Shown: positions 51,744 to 59,226 of the stretch, piece by piece
Position numbering within the stretch: the first letter of the stretch is position 1
Layout of the letters: every line of letters starts with the position of its first letter
Assembly (NCBI GenBank): GCA_963840725.1
Contig: CAWIZY010000025.1
Location: 140,586-204,585, forward strand
Source: CAVWDU01 sp963840725
Lineage (GTDB): Bacteria; Pseudomonadota; Gammaproteobacteria; Pseudomonadales; Halieaceae
Direction of reading: 5' to 3'
DNA length: 64,000 nt
Notes under the pieces: generated by a model
Told to the model about the DNA's origin: nothing
The model's database searches: none
Seen by the model: the letters and a program-made list of their open reading frames with translations, nothing else
Made by a program: the position numbers and the translations under genes

Positions 51744-53285
51744 ATGGGCGACGCGCGATTTGATGCGTTTATAAGCTACAGCCATGATGACGCCGGGATA
51801 GCCCGGCGGCTTGCAGAGCGTATGGCGCGATACCGGGTACCGCAGGGCCTCGATCCAGGCCGCAGGCGGTTACGCATTTTTCGGGATGTAGAGCGTTTAA
51901 CAGCCCACCCGAGTATCAGCGAAGCGCTGCGCGACCGCATATTGGCTTCCGACCACCTGGTCTTACTGGCCTCGCCGGTGTCTGCGCAATCCCGATATGT
52001 CAATGAGGAAGCTGACACCTTTCTGCGGCAGCATAGCGCCAGCAAAATGGTAATCGCGCTGGCGGCGGGCGATCCTCCCGCCGCATTGCCCCCCAGTGTG
52101 CAAGCCGTCACCGATGAACCACTCTCCGTTGATTTACGCGCAAAGCATGGGTTTTTCGCCGGTCGCAGGCATTTTCGTGCCGAGAGTCTGCGGGTCATAG
52201 CCGCTGTGCTGGACGTCGATTACGACGTCCTGTATCGCCGCGACGCACGCAGGGCACGTCTGGTCAGAAGTTCAGCAGCGCTTGTGATCATTGCGCTAAT
52301 GCTGGTGGTGATATCCGCCTGGATGATCAGTCGCGTACCGGCGGAGCGCTGGGAACCGCTACCTGTGCCACGAGAAGGCAGCGATTCGGATCTACTAGTG
52401 GTGCGGAACCTGGCCGTGAGTCAGCGTGACCCGCGCGTCATCCTGTTTCGGGCGCAGGACAACCGTAACTATCTCAACGAGCTTGAAGTCGAGCAAATCA
52501 GGGCTATCGAGGGTGATGACGCGGCGGATGCCTACATGGAGAGCTTCGATGAGGGTTGGGACGCGGCCTGGGCGGAATGGCATGTATTCCAGTCCGAGGG
52601 CTATGCGAACCGGTTTGTCGAGTACGGACAGCGTGAACAGAGCTGGGAACAGATCACAGGCCAGGGCAATGATGAATGGGCATGGTATCAACCACCTGCC
52701 CTCTCGGTTGTCAGCGACCAACCGGCGAAGTATCGCCAACAGGACCCGTTGGCCCCCGCGCTGAGAGCGATCATTACGGAGCGGGTGCCGGAACCTGCCG
52801 AGTGGCTGGACCATATGCGACAGATCGTGATCGTGAGTCGTACCGGCCCGGGTGGCGCAAGTACCGCCGTGACGGTTCGCGATATCGCGACTCGGCAACT
52901 GGGTGTTACCCAAACACGCACCACCCATTTTTTGCGCCCCTATTCCCAGGAACAGTGGCGTGAAATAACGCTGGAGCCGGTAGCGGAGGGCACCACCATC
53001 GATGATATTCATGTGCTGATAGACGGCCGAATCATGGTCACCACCGATCGTTCCGGTCTGTTTATGGCTGGCAGCTCGAAGGACAGCTTCCGCGAGCTCA
53101 CTCTCGGGGTTCGCGAACTGTCGATGGGCCCGGGGCTACAAGTGATAACTGCGGGTAAACCACCGGTAATACTGGTTCTGGCCCCACCGCAGATAGCCAG
53201 TGAACATGCCTCAACGGGGTCGGTCTGGCGCTATAACAGAGAGGGTCTCTGGGGAAGGCTCAGACAGGCCGTAACAGCACGGTGA
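51744..53285 (+). CDS. Membrane-anchored TIR-domain protein
   Basis: 513 aa. The N-terminal TIR domain (residues 1-160) starts RFDAFISYSHDD, has the YRVPQGL and FRDVERLTAHP loops and the catalytic-type Glu in YVNEEADTFL (E88/E89), matching the TIR_2 type that can hydrolyse NAD+. One hydrophobic helix (about 173-197) anchors it. Residues 200-513 have no domain I recognise; short repeated beta-like segments (VLIDGRIMVTTDRSGLF, LTLGVRELSMGPGLQVI) hint at a degenerate propeller. I chose the ATG at 51744. It lies upstream of two small unknown genes and opposite an orphan contractile sheath. It could be a defence or signalling protein. Confidence 0.85.
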   Translation: MGDARFDAFISYSHDDAGIARRLAERMARYRVPQGLDPGRRRLRIFRDVERLTAHPSISEALRDRILASDHLVLLASPVSAQSRYVNEEADTFLRQHSASKMVIALAAGDPPAALPPSVQAVTDEPLSVDLRAKHGFFAGRRHFRAESLRVIAAVLDVDYDVLYRRDARRARLVRSSAALVIIALMLVVISAWMISRVPAERWEPLPVPREGSDSDLLVVRNLAVSQRDPRVILFRAQDNRNYLNELEVEQIRAIEGDDAADAYMESFDEGWDAAWAEWHVFQSEGYANRFVEYGQREQSWEQITGQGNDEWAWYQPPALSVVSDQPAKYRQQDPLAPALRAIITERVPEPAEWLDHMRQIVIVSRTGPGGASTAVTVRDIATRQLGVTQTRTTHFLRPYSQEQWREITLEPVAEGTTIDDIHVLIDGRIMVTTDRSGLFMAGSSKDSFRELTLGVRELSMGPGLQVITAGKPPVILVLAPPQIASEHASTGSVWRYNREGLWGRLRQAVTAR

Positions 53286-53353
53286 GTTTGAACATGAACG
53301 GTGAAGGCTTTGCACGAAGCGGGCCTGGCGCCACCCGATAGTCAGTGGGGTAC

Positions 53354-53656
53354 ATGGATACCACCCTCGGGCCGTCGCCGCAGGCCATGGCAGTGGCGTC
53401 GGCAGCCATGTTGCTATACCGGCTCACGCCGTATTCTGTCGCCATCAGACAACTGCAAGCAGTGGGGCGACATGGCATGCAAATCGAATTCAGTCAGCAC
53501 TATGCAGATCGGGTGCGGAAGGCACTGGCCCGGCGCGCACAGCTGCTGCATATGACCACTCACGAGCTGCCCAAGGCCTGGATGGATGAGATGAGCAGTT
53601 TGGAAACGACGATTGCCGCAGCGGTGGCCCAGGCTGTTCGGGTGCAAGCACAATGA
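53354..53656 (+). CDS. Small protein of unknown function (100 aa)
   Basis: 100 aa, starting with MDTTLGPSPQ and an Ala-rich helix (AMAVASAAMLLYRLTPYSVAI), then a helical part (SQHYADRVRKALARRAQLL). The helix is borderline for a membrane segment. No domain is recognised. It follows the TIR gene by 68 bp on the same strand. Its stop overlaps the next small gene by an ATGA, so the two are translationally coupled. Start by ATG at 53354, weakly supported. Confidence 0.6.
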   Translation: MDTTLGPSPQAMAVASAAMLLYRLTPYSVAIRQLQAVGRHGMQIEFSQHYADRVRKALARRAQLLHMTTHELPKAWMDEMSSLETTIAAAVAQAVRVQAQ

Positions 53657-53877
53657 GGGAAGTCCAAACCACTGAATTGTTACTGAGCCTGCCTGCCGCC
53701 CGTCGTCGAGAGATCAACCGGTGGATTGAGGCTTACGGGATAACAGAACAACACCTGACTCTGCCGATGCTCGGGCTACTCTCCGCTGTGGTGGCTACCG
53801 AGGATGAAGGGGTGAAGCGGGTGATCGCGGCTTTGCTGGAGCAGGAATTACCGGGACAGAACGAGGCCAGGGCGTGA
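53653..53877 (+). CDS. Small protein of unknown function (74 aa)
   Basis: 74 aa, all helical, charged and soluble: LLSLPAARRREINRWIEAYGI, then LPMLGLLSAVVAT. The ATGA overlap with the preceding gene and common strand with the TIR gene suggest one operon. No domain is recognised. It ends 21 bp before a terminator that overlaps the facing sheath gene. Confidence 0.6.
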   Translation: MREVQTTELLLSLPAARRREINRWIEAYGITEQHLTLPMLGLLSAVVATEDEGVKRVIAALLEQELPGQNEARA

Positions 53878-53897
53878 TAATGCAGGACAGCCCTGGT

Positions 53898-53932
53898 ACC
53901 TGAGGCGCGCCGCTCAGGTAGCCGCTTTTTTT
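53898..53932 (+). terminator. Terminator closing the TIR operon
   Basis: Stem ACCTGAG (53898-53904) with CTCAGGT (53913-53919), 8-nt loop, then GCCGC and seven T (53926-53932) on the plus strand. The stem and T-run also encode the last codons of the opposite sheath gene (GKKAAT and stop), so the terminator lies within it. Confidence 0.7.
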
Positions 53933-55074
53933 CCCACCCTGATAATCACGAATTCTGCCGGCTTCAGGGGTGCAAAGCCGATTTCAATAATAACCCTGCC
54001 ACGATCAACATCGGACTGAGTCATGGTTTCACCGAGGCCACAGCGCACATACCAGGCGTCACGTTGATCACTCCCCTGAAAGGCTCCCTGACGAAACAGC
54101 TCCTGCATGAAAGCGTCAACAGAGGCCCGCAAGCTGGCCCATAAGTTGTGATCATTGGCCTCGAAAATCACCCAGGCGGTGCTCTTTTCGATGCTTGACC
54201 GTATGTACTGTGCGCTGCGTTTCACTGGGATGTATTGCCATTGTCTGCTCGTTTGGCCAGCGCGAGTTCTGGCTCCCCAAACCACAGTACCCAGCCCGGT
54301 CATTCGCCGCAGGCAGTTGATTCCCAGTGGGTTCAGTACATCCTGAGTAGCGTTATCCACCGCGTACTGCAATCGGTGTACCCCTGCAAGCGTCAGATGT
54401 GTTCCGGCGGGCGCTTTCCAAACGCCGCGATTGCGGTCTGTCTCGACCCACATGGCAGCGGCCAGCGCTGCGGGCGAGGCCAGTAGCGAGCGGCGGACGC
54501 GCTGGTCACTCCGGGCGCTGTAATCAGGATTGCTTATCCGGGCCCAGGGATAGTAGACCACCACATGATCGGCAACGGGCAGACGTAACTGGCGGGCCTT
54601 GGCTGCGGATTTGAGCCGCAGCCCGGCCGGCAGGTCGGCAATGACCAGTCGGTCATCGCGCCGCTGGCACTGGGCCATCGCCGTTTCAATAATGGCCTTG
54701 CCGGCACCTTTCCAGGTGATACCCGGCATGACCAGCGAATGCACCTCGGCAATCTCGGCGGTTGCCTGCAGACCGCGTTGGTAGTCTTCGAACATGGCAT
54801 CATCCGCTTCGACCGCCGTGTCGGCGCAGCGCACGACACAAACGGGGGCCGATGTATTCAGAAAGTAGGCGTAGACGGCGCGGTTCATGGGGCTGTGCAT
54901 ACCGGCGCCAAACTGCGCACAGTAGTCTGCCCAGTCCTTCACGGTGGTTGGCGATTGCCACGGTCCGGCAGCGCAGCCGCCAAGGAAAGCGGGGAAATGT
55001 CCGTAGCTGGCTTCTATACGCCGCGAAGTCGGCGCTGGCCGAAAAGCCACGTCGGGGGGTCTGAATGTTGGCAT
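53914..55074 (-). CDS. Contractile tail sheath family protein (orphan)
   Basis: 386 aa. The C-terminal hundred residues carry the sheath signature: RQWQYIPVKRSAQYIRSSI, WVIFEANDHNLWASLRASV, FMQELFRQGAFQGSDQRDAWYVRCG, SDVDRGRVIIEIGFAPLKPAEFVIIRVG. This is the conserved core of phage, pyocin-type and eCIS sheaths, which contract round an inner tube. The N-terminal part (TSRRIEASYGHFPAFLGG) fits the sheath opening. It is shorter than the usual 450-520 aa. The ATG at 55074 has a GGAG site 6 nt upstream. No tube, baseplate, spike or ATPase gene is near, so a full tail is not encoded here. Confidence 0.85.
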   Translation of the reverse strand: MPTFRPPDVAFRPAPTSRRIEASYGHFPAFLGGCAAGPWQSPTTVKDWADYCAQFGAGMHSPMNRAVYAYFLNTSAPVCVVRCADTAVEADDAMFEDYQRGLQATAEIAEVHSLVMPGITWKGAGKAIIETAMAQCQRRDDRLVIADLPAGLRLKSAAKARQLRLPVADHVVVYYPWARISNPDYSARSDQRVRRSLLASPAALAAAMWVETDRNRGVWKAPAGTHLTLAGVHRLQYAVDNATQDVLNPLGINCLRRMTGLGTVVWGARTRAGQTSRQWQYIPVKRSAQYIRSSIEKSTAWVIFEANDHNLWASLRASVDAFMQELFRQGAFQGSDQRDAWYVRCGLGETMTQSDVDRGRVIIEIGFAPLKPAEFVIIRVGKKAAT

Positions 55075-55315
55075 TAGCACCTCCAGGACTCACTCGCACT
55101 TCTTTCACTCTCCTGAAAGGTTAGGGTAGAAAGCGGATTTTGACCACCGAGGGACATTCGCCGAGATTACTCAAGTCCATCCCACCGGCATCGGCCGGGC
55201 GGTCGGGCCGAGATAGCGAGGCTCTTGGGAAAGTGGACAATGCCCTGCAAATCGCATAGCGTTTCACATCGACCAGGCGTTTTTTCGGCGCTTGGCCAGT
55301 CTGGAGTATCTGTAG

Positions 55316-56359
55316 GTGAGTCAAGACAAGAAAACCTTTCCGCTGGCGGCGGCGTTAGTCTTTCTGTTCGCCTCACTGGCGGTGACCTTCTGGCGCCTGT
55401 TGGGGTATGCCCCCGCGCCCGTCGACCCTGCCTGGGCGTTGCCGGAGGTTACGGCAGCACCAGCAGGTGCGGTCACAGTGAGATTCACCGGTACGACGAC
55501 GCTGCTGTTTTCTGATGGCGTCACGGCCTGGATGACGGATGGCTGGTTCAGCCGGCCGGGGCCATGGCCGTTGCTGATGGGCGCAATTGAACCCGACCTG
55601 GACGCGATAAGCACCGGACTGGCGAAGAACGAATTGACCCAACTGGCTGCCGTCTTGCCGCTGCATTCCCATTACGATCACGCCATGGACGCCCCGGAGG
55701 TGGCAAAACGCACGGGGGCTTTGTTGCTGGGGTCGGAGGCAACGGCCAATATCGGCCGCGGTTGGGGCTTACCAGAAACTCAGATGCGTGTGCTCAGTGA
55801 CGGCGTACCGGTTCAACTGGGAGCGTTTACTATTACGCCCATGGAGTCCCGGCACTTCACCTATGCCAGTGAGAAAATGGTGGCTGAACTGATCGATGAC
55901 TGGCAGATCAATGAACCCCTGACACCGCCCGCCAGCGCCATGGACTATAAGCTGGGCAAGGCGTATATCCTGCATGTAGAACACCCTGCAGGCAGTTTTT
56001 TGGTGATAGGCAGCGCCGGCTATCTGCCTGGCCAGCTCGAGGGCATCGATGTAGACCTGCTGTTTTTAGGTTTGGGCGGGCTGGGCTCCCAAACCGAGGT
56101 CTACCGGGAGGAACTGTGGCAGGAGACGGCGCTTCGGGTCAGCCCCGAACGTATCATACCGGTGCATTGGGATAGCCTGATCGGTCCTATCGAGGGTCCC
56201 TTTACGGGAGAGATCAGGTTAGCCAGTCTGTTCTCGGGTAATCCGGAATTGGTGCGGGAATTTATTGATAGCAAGATAGCGGCTCATCCGGAGATAAGCT
56301 GGAACACGCTGCCGCGCTATCGGCTGGTTGTTATATTGGATTCGCCCGCCGACGACTGA
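55316..56359 (+). CDS. Membrane-anchored MBL-fold metallohydrolase
   Basis: 347 aa. An N-terminal hydrophobic anchor (AAALVFLFASLAVTFWRLLG) leads to a metallo-beta-lactamase fold with LPLHSHYDHAMDAPEVA (residues 117-122, H-x-H-x-D-H), HFTYASEK and the later VIGSAGYLPGQLEGIDVDLLFLGLGG. The final His comes in RIIPVHWDSL. Hydrolase activity toward lactone, phosphoester or lipid is possible. It is divergent from the sheath gene (242 bp apart) and overlaps the TPR gene by 43 bp on the other strand. A GTG start is used. Confidence 0.82.
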   Translation: MSQDKKTFPLAAALVFLFASLAVTFWRLLGYAPAPVDPAWALPEVTAAPAGAVTVRFTGTTTLLFSDGVTAWMTDGWFSRPGPWPLLMGAIEPDLDAISTGLAKNELTQLAAVLPLHSHYDHAMDAPEVAKRTGALLLGSEATANIGRGWGLPETQMRVLSDGVPVQLGAFTITPMESRHFTYASEKMVAELIDDWQINEPLTPPASAMDYKLGKAYILHVEHPAGSFLVIGSAGYLPGQLEGIDVDLLFLGLGGLGSQTEVYREELWQETALRVSPERIIPVHWDSLIGPIEGPFTGEIRLASLFSGNPELVREFIDSKIAAHPEISWNTLPRYRLVVILDSPADD

Positions 56360-57627
56360 TCGTCCTCTTTCATCCAGGGAGCCACTTCCCTTGCCAGCGC
56401 TTCGTTGGCTTCCTCTCGTTCAAGGTAGGCCAGCCATTGACGCGCCAGCTTTTCCGTTTTCGGGAGCTTTCCGGCCTGAGCGAATGAGCGTCTGGCCTCG
56501 CGGAAGTTCTTCTGGTTGAACTGGGCCATTCCCAACATCAGGCGAGCCCCACCGACGTCTCTCAAACCGCCTTTTTTGAGAGCGCTCGCGAGGCTCTTCT
56601 CCGCACCTTGCCATTGCAGGAGACTCATCTGAGTGCGCGCCAGGTCGACGTACCCGCGGCCGTCTTCGGCCAGTCGGGCCGAAACTTGCAGGGGTTCCAA
56701 CGCGCGGTCGGGGTGACCCGAGAGCAGCCAGGCCTGTGCCAGCATATCCATGGTGCGTTTATTGGCATCCAGACGCTCTGCATCGATTTCCTTAGTGAGC
56801 AGGTTGGCCGCTTTTACAGGAATGTCATAAAGCAAATAAAGGCTGGCCAGGTTGATGACATGAGTCACATTGCTCAGGCTGCCACGTTCATAGAGTGGCT
56901 CCATCAAAGCGAGCTGTTTCTTACTGTCCCCCAACTCGCCGTAGATAGCGGCCATGTTGAGCAGGTAGCGATCGCGCGGATACAGATCGATCAACTGCTG
57001 GACGATTGCCAGCATGCCGTCGTAATCATTGCGGTGATAATAAATCGCATTCTTCAGTAGCAGCCAGTTCTCTCGAGGAGGCAGACCCAGAGCGGCTTGC
57101 AGCTCGATGCCGGTGTCGATGGCGGCCATCGCTTCATCCATGCGCTCCATCTGATAAAGAATCTGGGCCTTGAGCGTGTAATTGTCGGCGCTGGGCTCCA
57201 GTGAAGTTTCAATGAGCATATCAACATAGCGCAGTGCGTTCTCATAGTCCTCGGTGACCATATGCAGTTGACTCAAGGTGCGCATTACATTGAGTCGCAT
57301 GCCCAACGGTATATCCTCGGTCGCCATCACTTGCTCGTAAGCTGCCAGGGCACCGTCCATGTCTTCCTTCTGGTAGCGGATGTACCCCATCAGGAACCAG
57401 CTCTGGGCTTTTTCGTAGTCCGAGAGTTTCGAGTCCAGCAGTTCGCGCAGCAGCGTCTCCGCCTCGCCCAGTTGCTCGCCATCAGCGAGTTCCTGGATCA
57501 CCTGCATTTTGTCGTAGACCTGCTGGCTCAGCCCCGAGGTGCGGTCTACTTCCTGGGCCTGCAGTGCCCAGCAGACCAGGCAGAGCAGGGCGGCTGGCCA
57601 ACCGAGCTTATTGTTCGTCAAGTTCAT
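56317..57627 (-). CDS. Exported TPR-repeat protein of the TonB operon
   Basis: 436 aa with a signal peptide (WPAALLCLVCWALQAQ). It has at least six tetratricopeptide units (for example GYIRYQKEDMDGALAAYEQV, ILYQMERMDEAMAAIDTGI, LAQAWLLSGHPDRALEPL), so it is a periplasmic scaffold. The start is the ATG at 57627, within the tonB 3' end. It is the last gene of the DUF3450-TtpC-ExbBD-TonB-TPR set that is common in marine gammaproteobacteria, and may bind the Ton complex. Its 3' end lies over the convergent hydrolase gene. Confidence 0.85.
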   Translation of the reverse strand: MNLTNNKLGWPAALLCLVCWALQAQEVDRTSGLSQQVYDKMQVIQELADGEQLGEAETLLRELLDSKLSDYEKAQSWFLMGYIRYQKEDMDGALAAYEQVMATEDIPLGMRLNVMRTLSQLHMVTEDYENALRYVDMLIETSLEPSADNYTLKAQILYQMERMDEAMAAIDTGIELQAALGLPPRENWLLLKNAIYYHRNDYDGMLAIVQQLIDLYPRDRYLLNMAAIYGELGDSKKQLALMEPLYERGSLSNVTHVINLASLYLLYDIPVKAANLLTKEIDAERLDANKRTMDMLAQAWLLSGHPDRALEPLQVSARLAEDGRGYVDLARTQMSLLQWQGAEKSLASALKKGGLRDVGGARLMLGMAQFNQKNFREARRSFAQAGKLPKTEKLARQWLAYLEREEANEALAREVAPWMKEDDQSSAGESNITTSR

Positions 57628-58258
57628 AAATAAAGCGGTTGCTGACGTTGTGGACCTCGATGGCCTCACCATCGATGACTCTGGGTTTGTACTTGAACTT
57701 CTTGGCGGCTTCTACGGACGAGCGGTAGAACACGGCGTCGGTGCATTGGTCCTCAACTACCGCTACATCGCGGGTCGATCCGTTGGCGGTGACCGAATAG
57801 GTGACCAGGCACGACCCTTCAGTGCCCCTGAGTGCGGCCCGTTTGGGATAGATCGGAGCCACCTTGACGATCGGCAGATATTCACCGTCGGAACCTGACA
57901 TGCCAAGGCCGCCAATCGACAAGTTGTCGCCAATGCCTAACGGCAGTTCTGCGGATGACACCGCGATGGTGGTGTCCGACTGGTTCGATTGTGGGGCCGC
58001 AGGCGCCGGGGGTGCTTCGGCGGGAGTGGGGCGCATAGGCTTGCGCTCCTTAACGGCTGACGACTCGTCCCGCTTGAGGCGCACGAAGTCTACCATATGG
58101 GCGCGATTGGACTCATCCAACCGCTGCTGACTGGACGCGATCAATTGGTGCATGAACCAGGTGAGCAATAGCGCACAGCATCCACCCAGCAAAGTTACCA
58201 GCAGCAAGCGTCGGTAGTAATGGTGATCTTCCAGTTGCGTCAGGCTGCCCAGGGCCAT
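57608..58258 (-). CDS. tonB: TonB-like energy transducer
   Basis: 216-aa TonB. One N-terminal helix (LLLVTLLGGCCALLLTWFMHQLI), a Pro-rich linker (RPTPAEAPPAPAAPQ), and a C-terminal domain with VAPIYPKRAALRGTEGSCLVTYSV and FKYKPRVIDGEAI, the TonB CTD contacts. It couples proton flux through the ExbBD pair to outer-membrane receptors. The short linker suggests a shorter reach than E. coli TonB. It follows exbD by 3 bp. Confidence 0.93.
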   Translation of the reverse strand: MALGSLTQLEDHHYYRRLLLVTLLGGCCALLLTWFMHQLIASSQQRLDESNRAHMVDFVRLKRDESSAVKERKPMRPTPAEAPPAPAAPQSNQSDTTIAVSSAELPLGIGDNLSIGGLGMSGSDGEYLPIVKVAPIYPKRAALRGTEGSCLVTYSVTANGSTRDVAVVEDQCTDAVFYRSSVEAAKKFKYKPRVIDGEAIEVHNVSNRFIYELDEQ

Positions 58259-58261
58259 ACG

Positions 58262-58666
58262 TCAGTTCCTGGTGGCCAGGGCGATTTCATAGACGCCGGC
58301 GAGTCGAGAGGCGTCCATTACTTGTACCAGTATTTCGTTGGTGGAATCCTGGTCGGCCTGGATGACAACGGTGCCTTTGGGGTTTTCTGCATGGAGTCGC
58401 TCGATATTGGCGCGCACTGAACGCACATCGACTTCACGCCGGTTGACCCACACCTTGTTGTGGGCGTCTATCGCCACCAGGATGTTGGCCTTCTCCTTCA
58501 CCACCGCAGTCTGGGCTTTCGGTCTGTTGACATCGATACCGGACTCCTTAACAAATGTTGCAGTCACAATGAAAAAAATCAGCATGATGAACACCACGTC
58601 GAGCATCGGTGTGATGTCCACGCTGGCTTCGCTGTCTTCCTGGCTGTTTCCCAGCATCCTACGCAT
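58262..58666 (-). CDS. exbD: ExbD/TolR family protein of the TonB operon
   Basis: 134 aa: ASVDITPMLDVVFIMLIFFIVTATF carries the proton-pathway Asp in the single membrane helix. A periplasmic domain follows (NKVWVNRREVDVRSVRANIERL). It starts at the exbB stop with 1-nt overlap (ATGA-like). A second, separate ExbD copy exists 25 kb away in the msbA cluster. Confidence 0.93.
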   Translation of the reverse strand: MRRMLGNSQEDSEASVDITPMLDVVFIMLIFFIVTATFVKESGIDVNRPKAQTAVVKEKANILVAIDAHNKVWVNRREVDVRSVRANIERLHAENPKGTVVIQADQDSTNEILVQVMDASRLAGVYEIALATRN

Positions 58667-59223
58667 CAGGCGGTGTCCTTTTGAGTTTTACCCTTCTGCC
58701 ACAGGTCCAGCAGATCGTTGAGCCGGTTGCTCTCCGCGTTCAGTCTACGTGTCACCATACTGGTGACCAGCATCCCGGCAATGGCTACCACCATCCCCGC
58801 CATGGTGGTGACCGTGGCCTTGGAAACACCGGAAGCGGTTGAACGCGGGTTGTTGGCTCCGGTGGCGGCCACCGCGTCGAACACCTCCAGCATGCCCAGT
58901 ACCGTGCCCAAGAGCCCCAGTAGCGGGCAGAGCTTGATCAGGGTTCGAGTAAGATCCGTATTATGATAGAGATTGCGACGCAATCGCGATAGTAACAGGT
59001 GTCGGTAATGTTGGTCGTACCACTGGCTGTGTTCGCCCCGGTATAACCACATCGTCAGGGCCTGTTTACGCTGCCTGGGGTATACCAGGTACAGGTAGCC
59101 GAGGCGTTCGAACGAGAAGGTCCAGATCAGCAGCGCCATGAAAATAATGGCCAGCAGAATGTCGCCACCCAGTTCCGTCATATCGCCAAACCAGGGAAAC
59201 AGATTGTCGATCGCCGTGAGCAA
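58666..59223 (-). CDS. exbB: ExbB-type proton channel of the TonB operon
   Basis: 185 aa: first helix ILLAIIFMALLIWTFSF, then LIKLCPLLGLLGTVLGMLEVF and VTTMAGMVVAIAGMLVTSMV, the two conserved channel helices. It forms the motor with ExbD and works beside the larger TtpC-like protein encoded upstream (3 bp gap). Two different ExbB-like proteins in one operon is characteristic of the TonB2-type clusters of Vibrio. Confidence 0.93.
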   Translation of the reverse strand: MLTAIDNLFPWFGDMTELGGDILLAIIFMALLIWTFSFERLGYLYLVYPRQRKQALTMWLYRGEHSQWYDQHYRHLLLSRLRRNLYHNTDLTRTLIKLCPLLGLLGTVLGMLEVFDAVAATGANNPRSTASGVSKATVTTMAGMVVAIAGMLVTSMVTRRLNAESNRLNDLLDLWQKGKTQKDTA

Positions 59224-59226
59224 GGG

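Noticed and set aside
51744..55074. A complete prophage or eCIS cluster
   Set aside because: Only a sheath homologue is present; there is no tube, baseplate, spike, AAA ATPase, portal, terminase or lysis gene within the neighbouring 10 kb.
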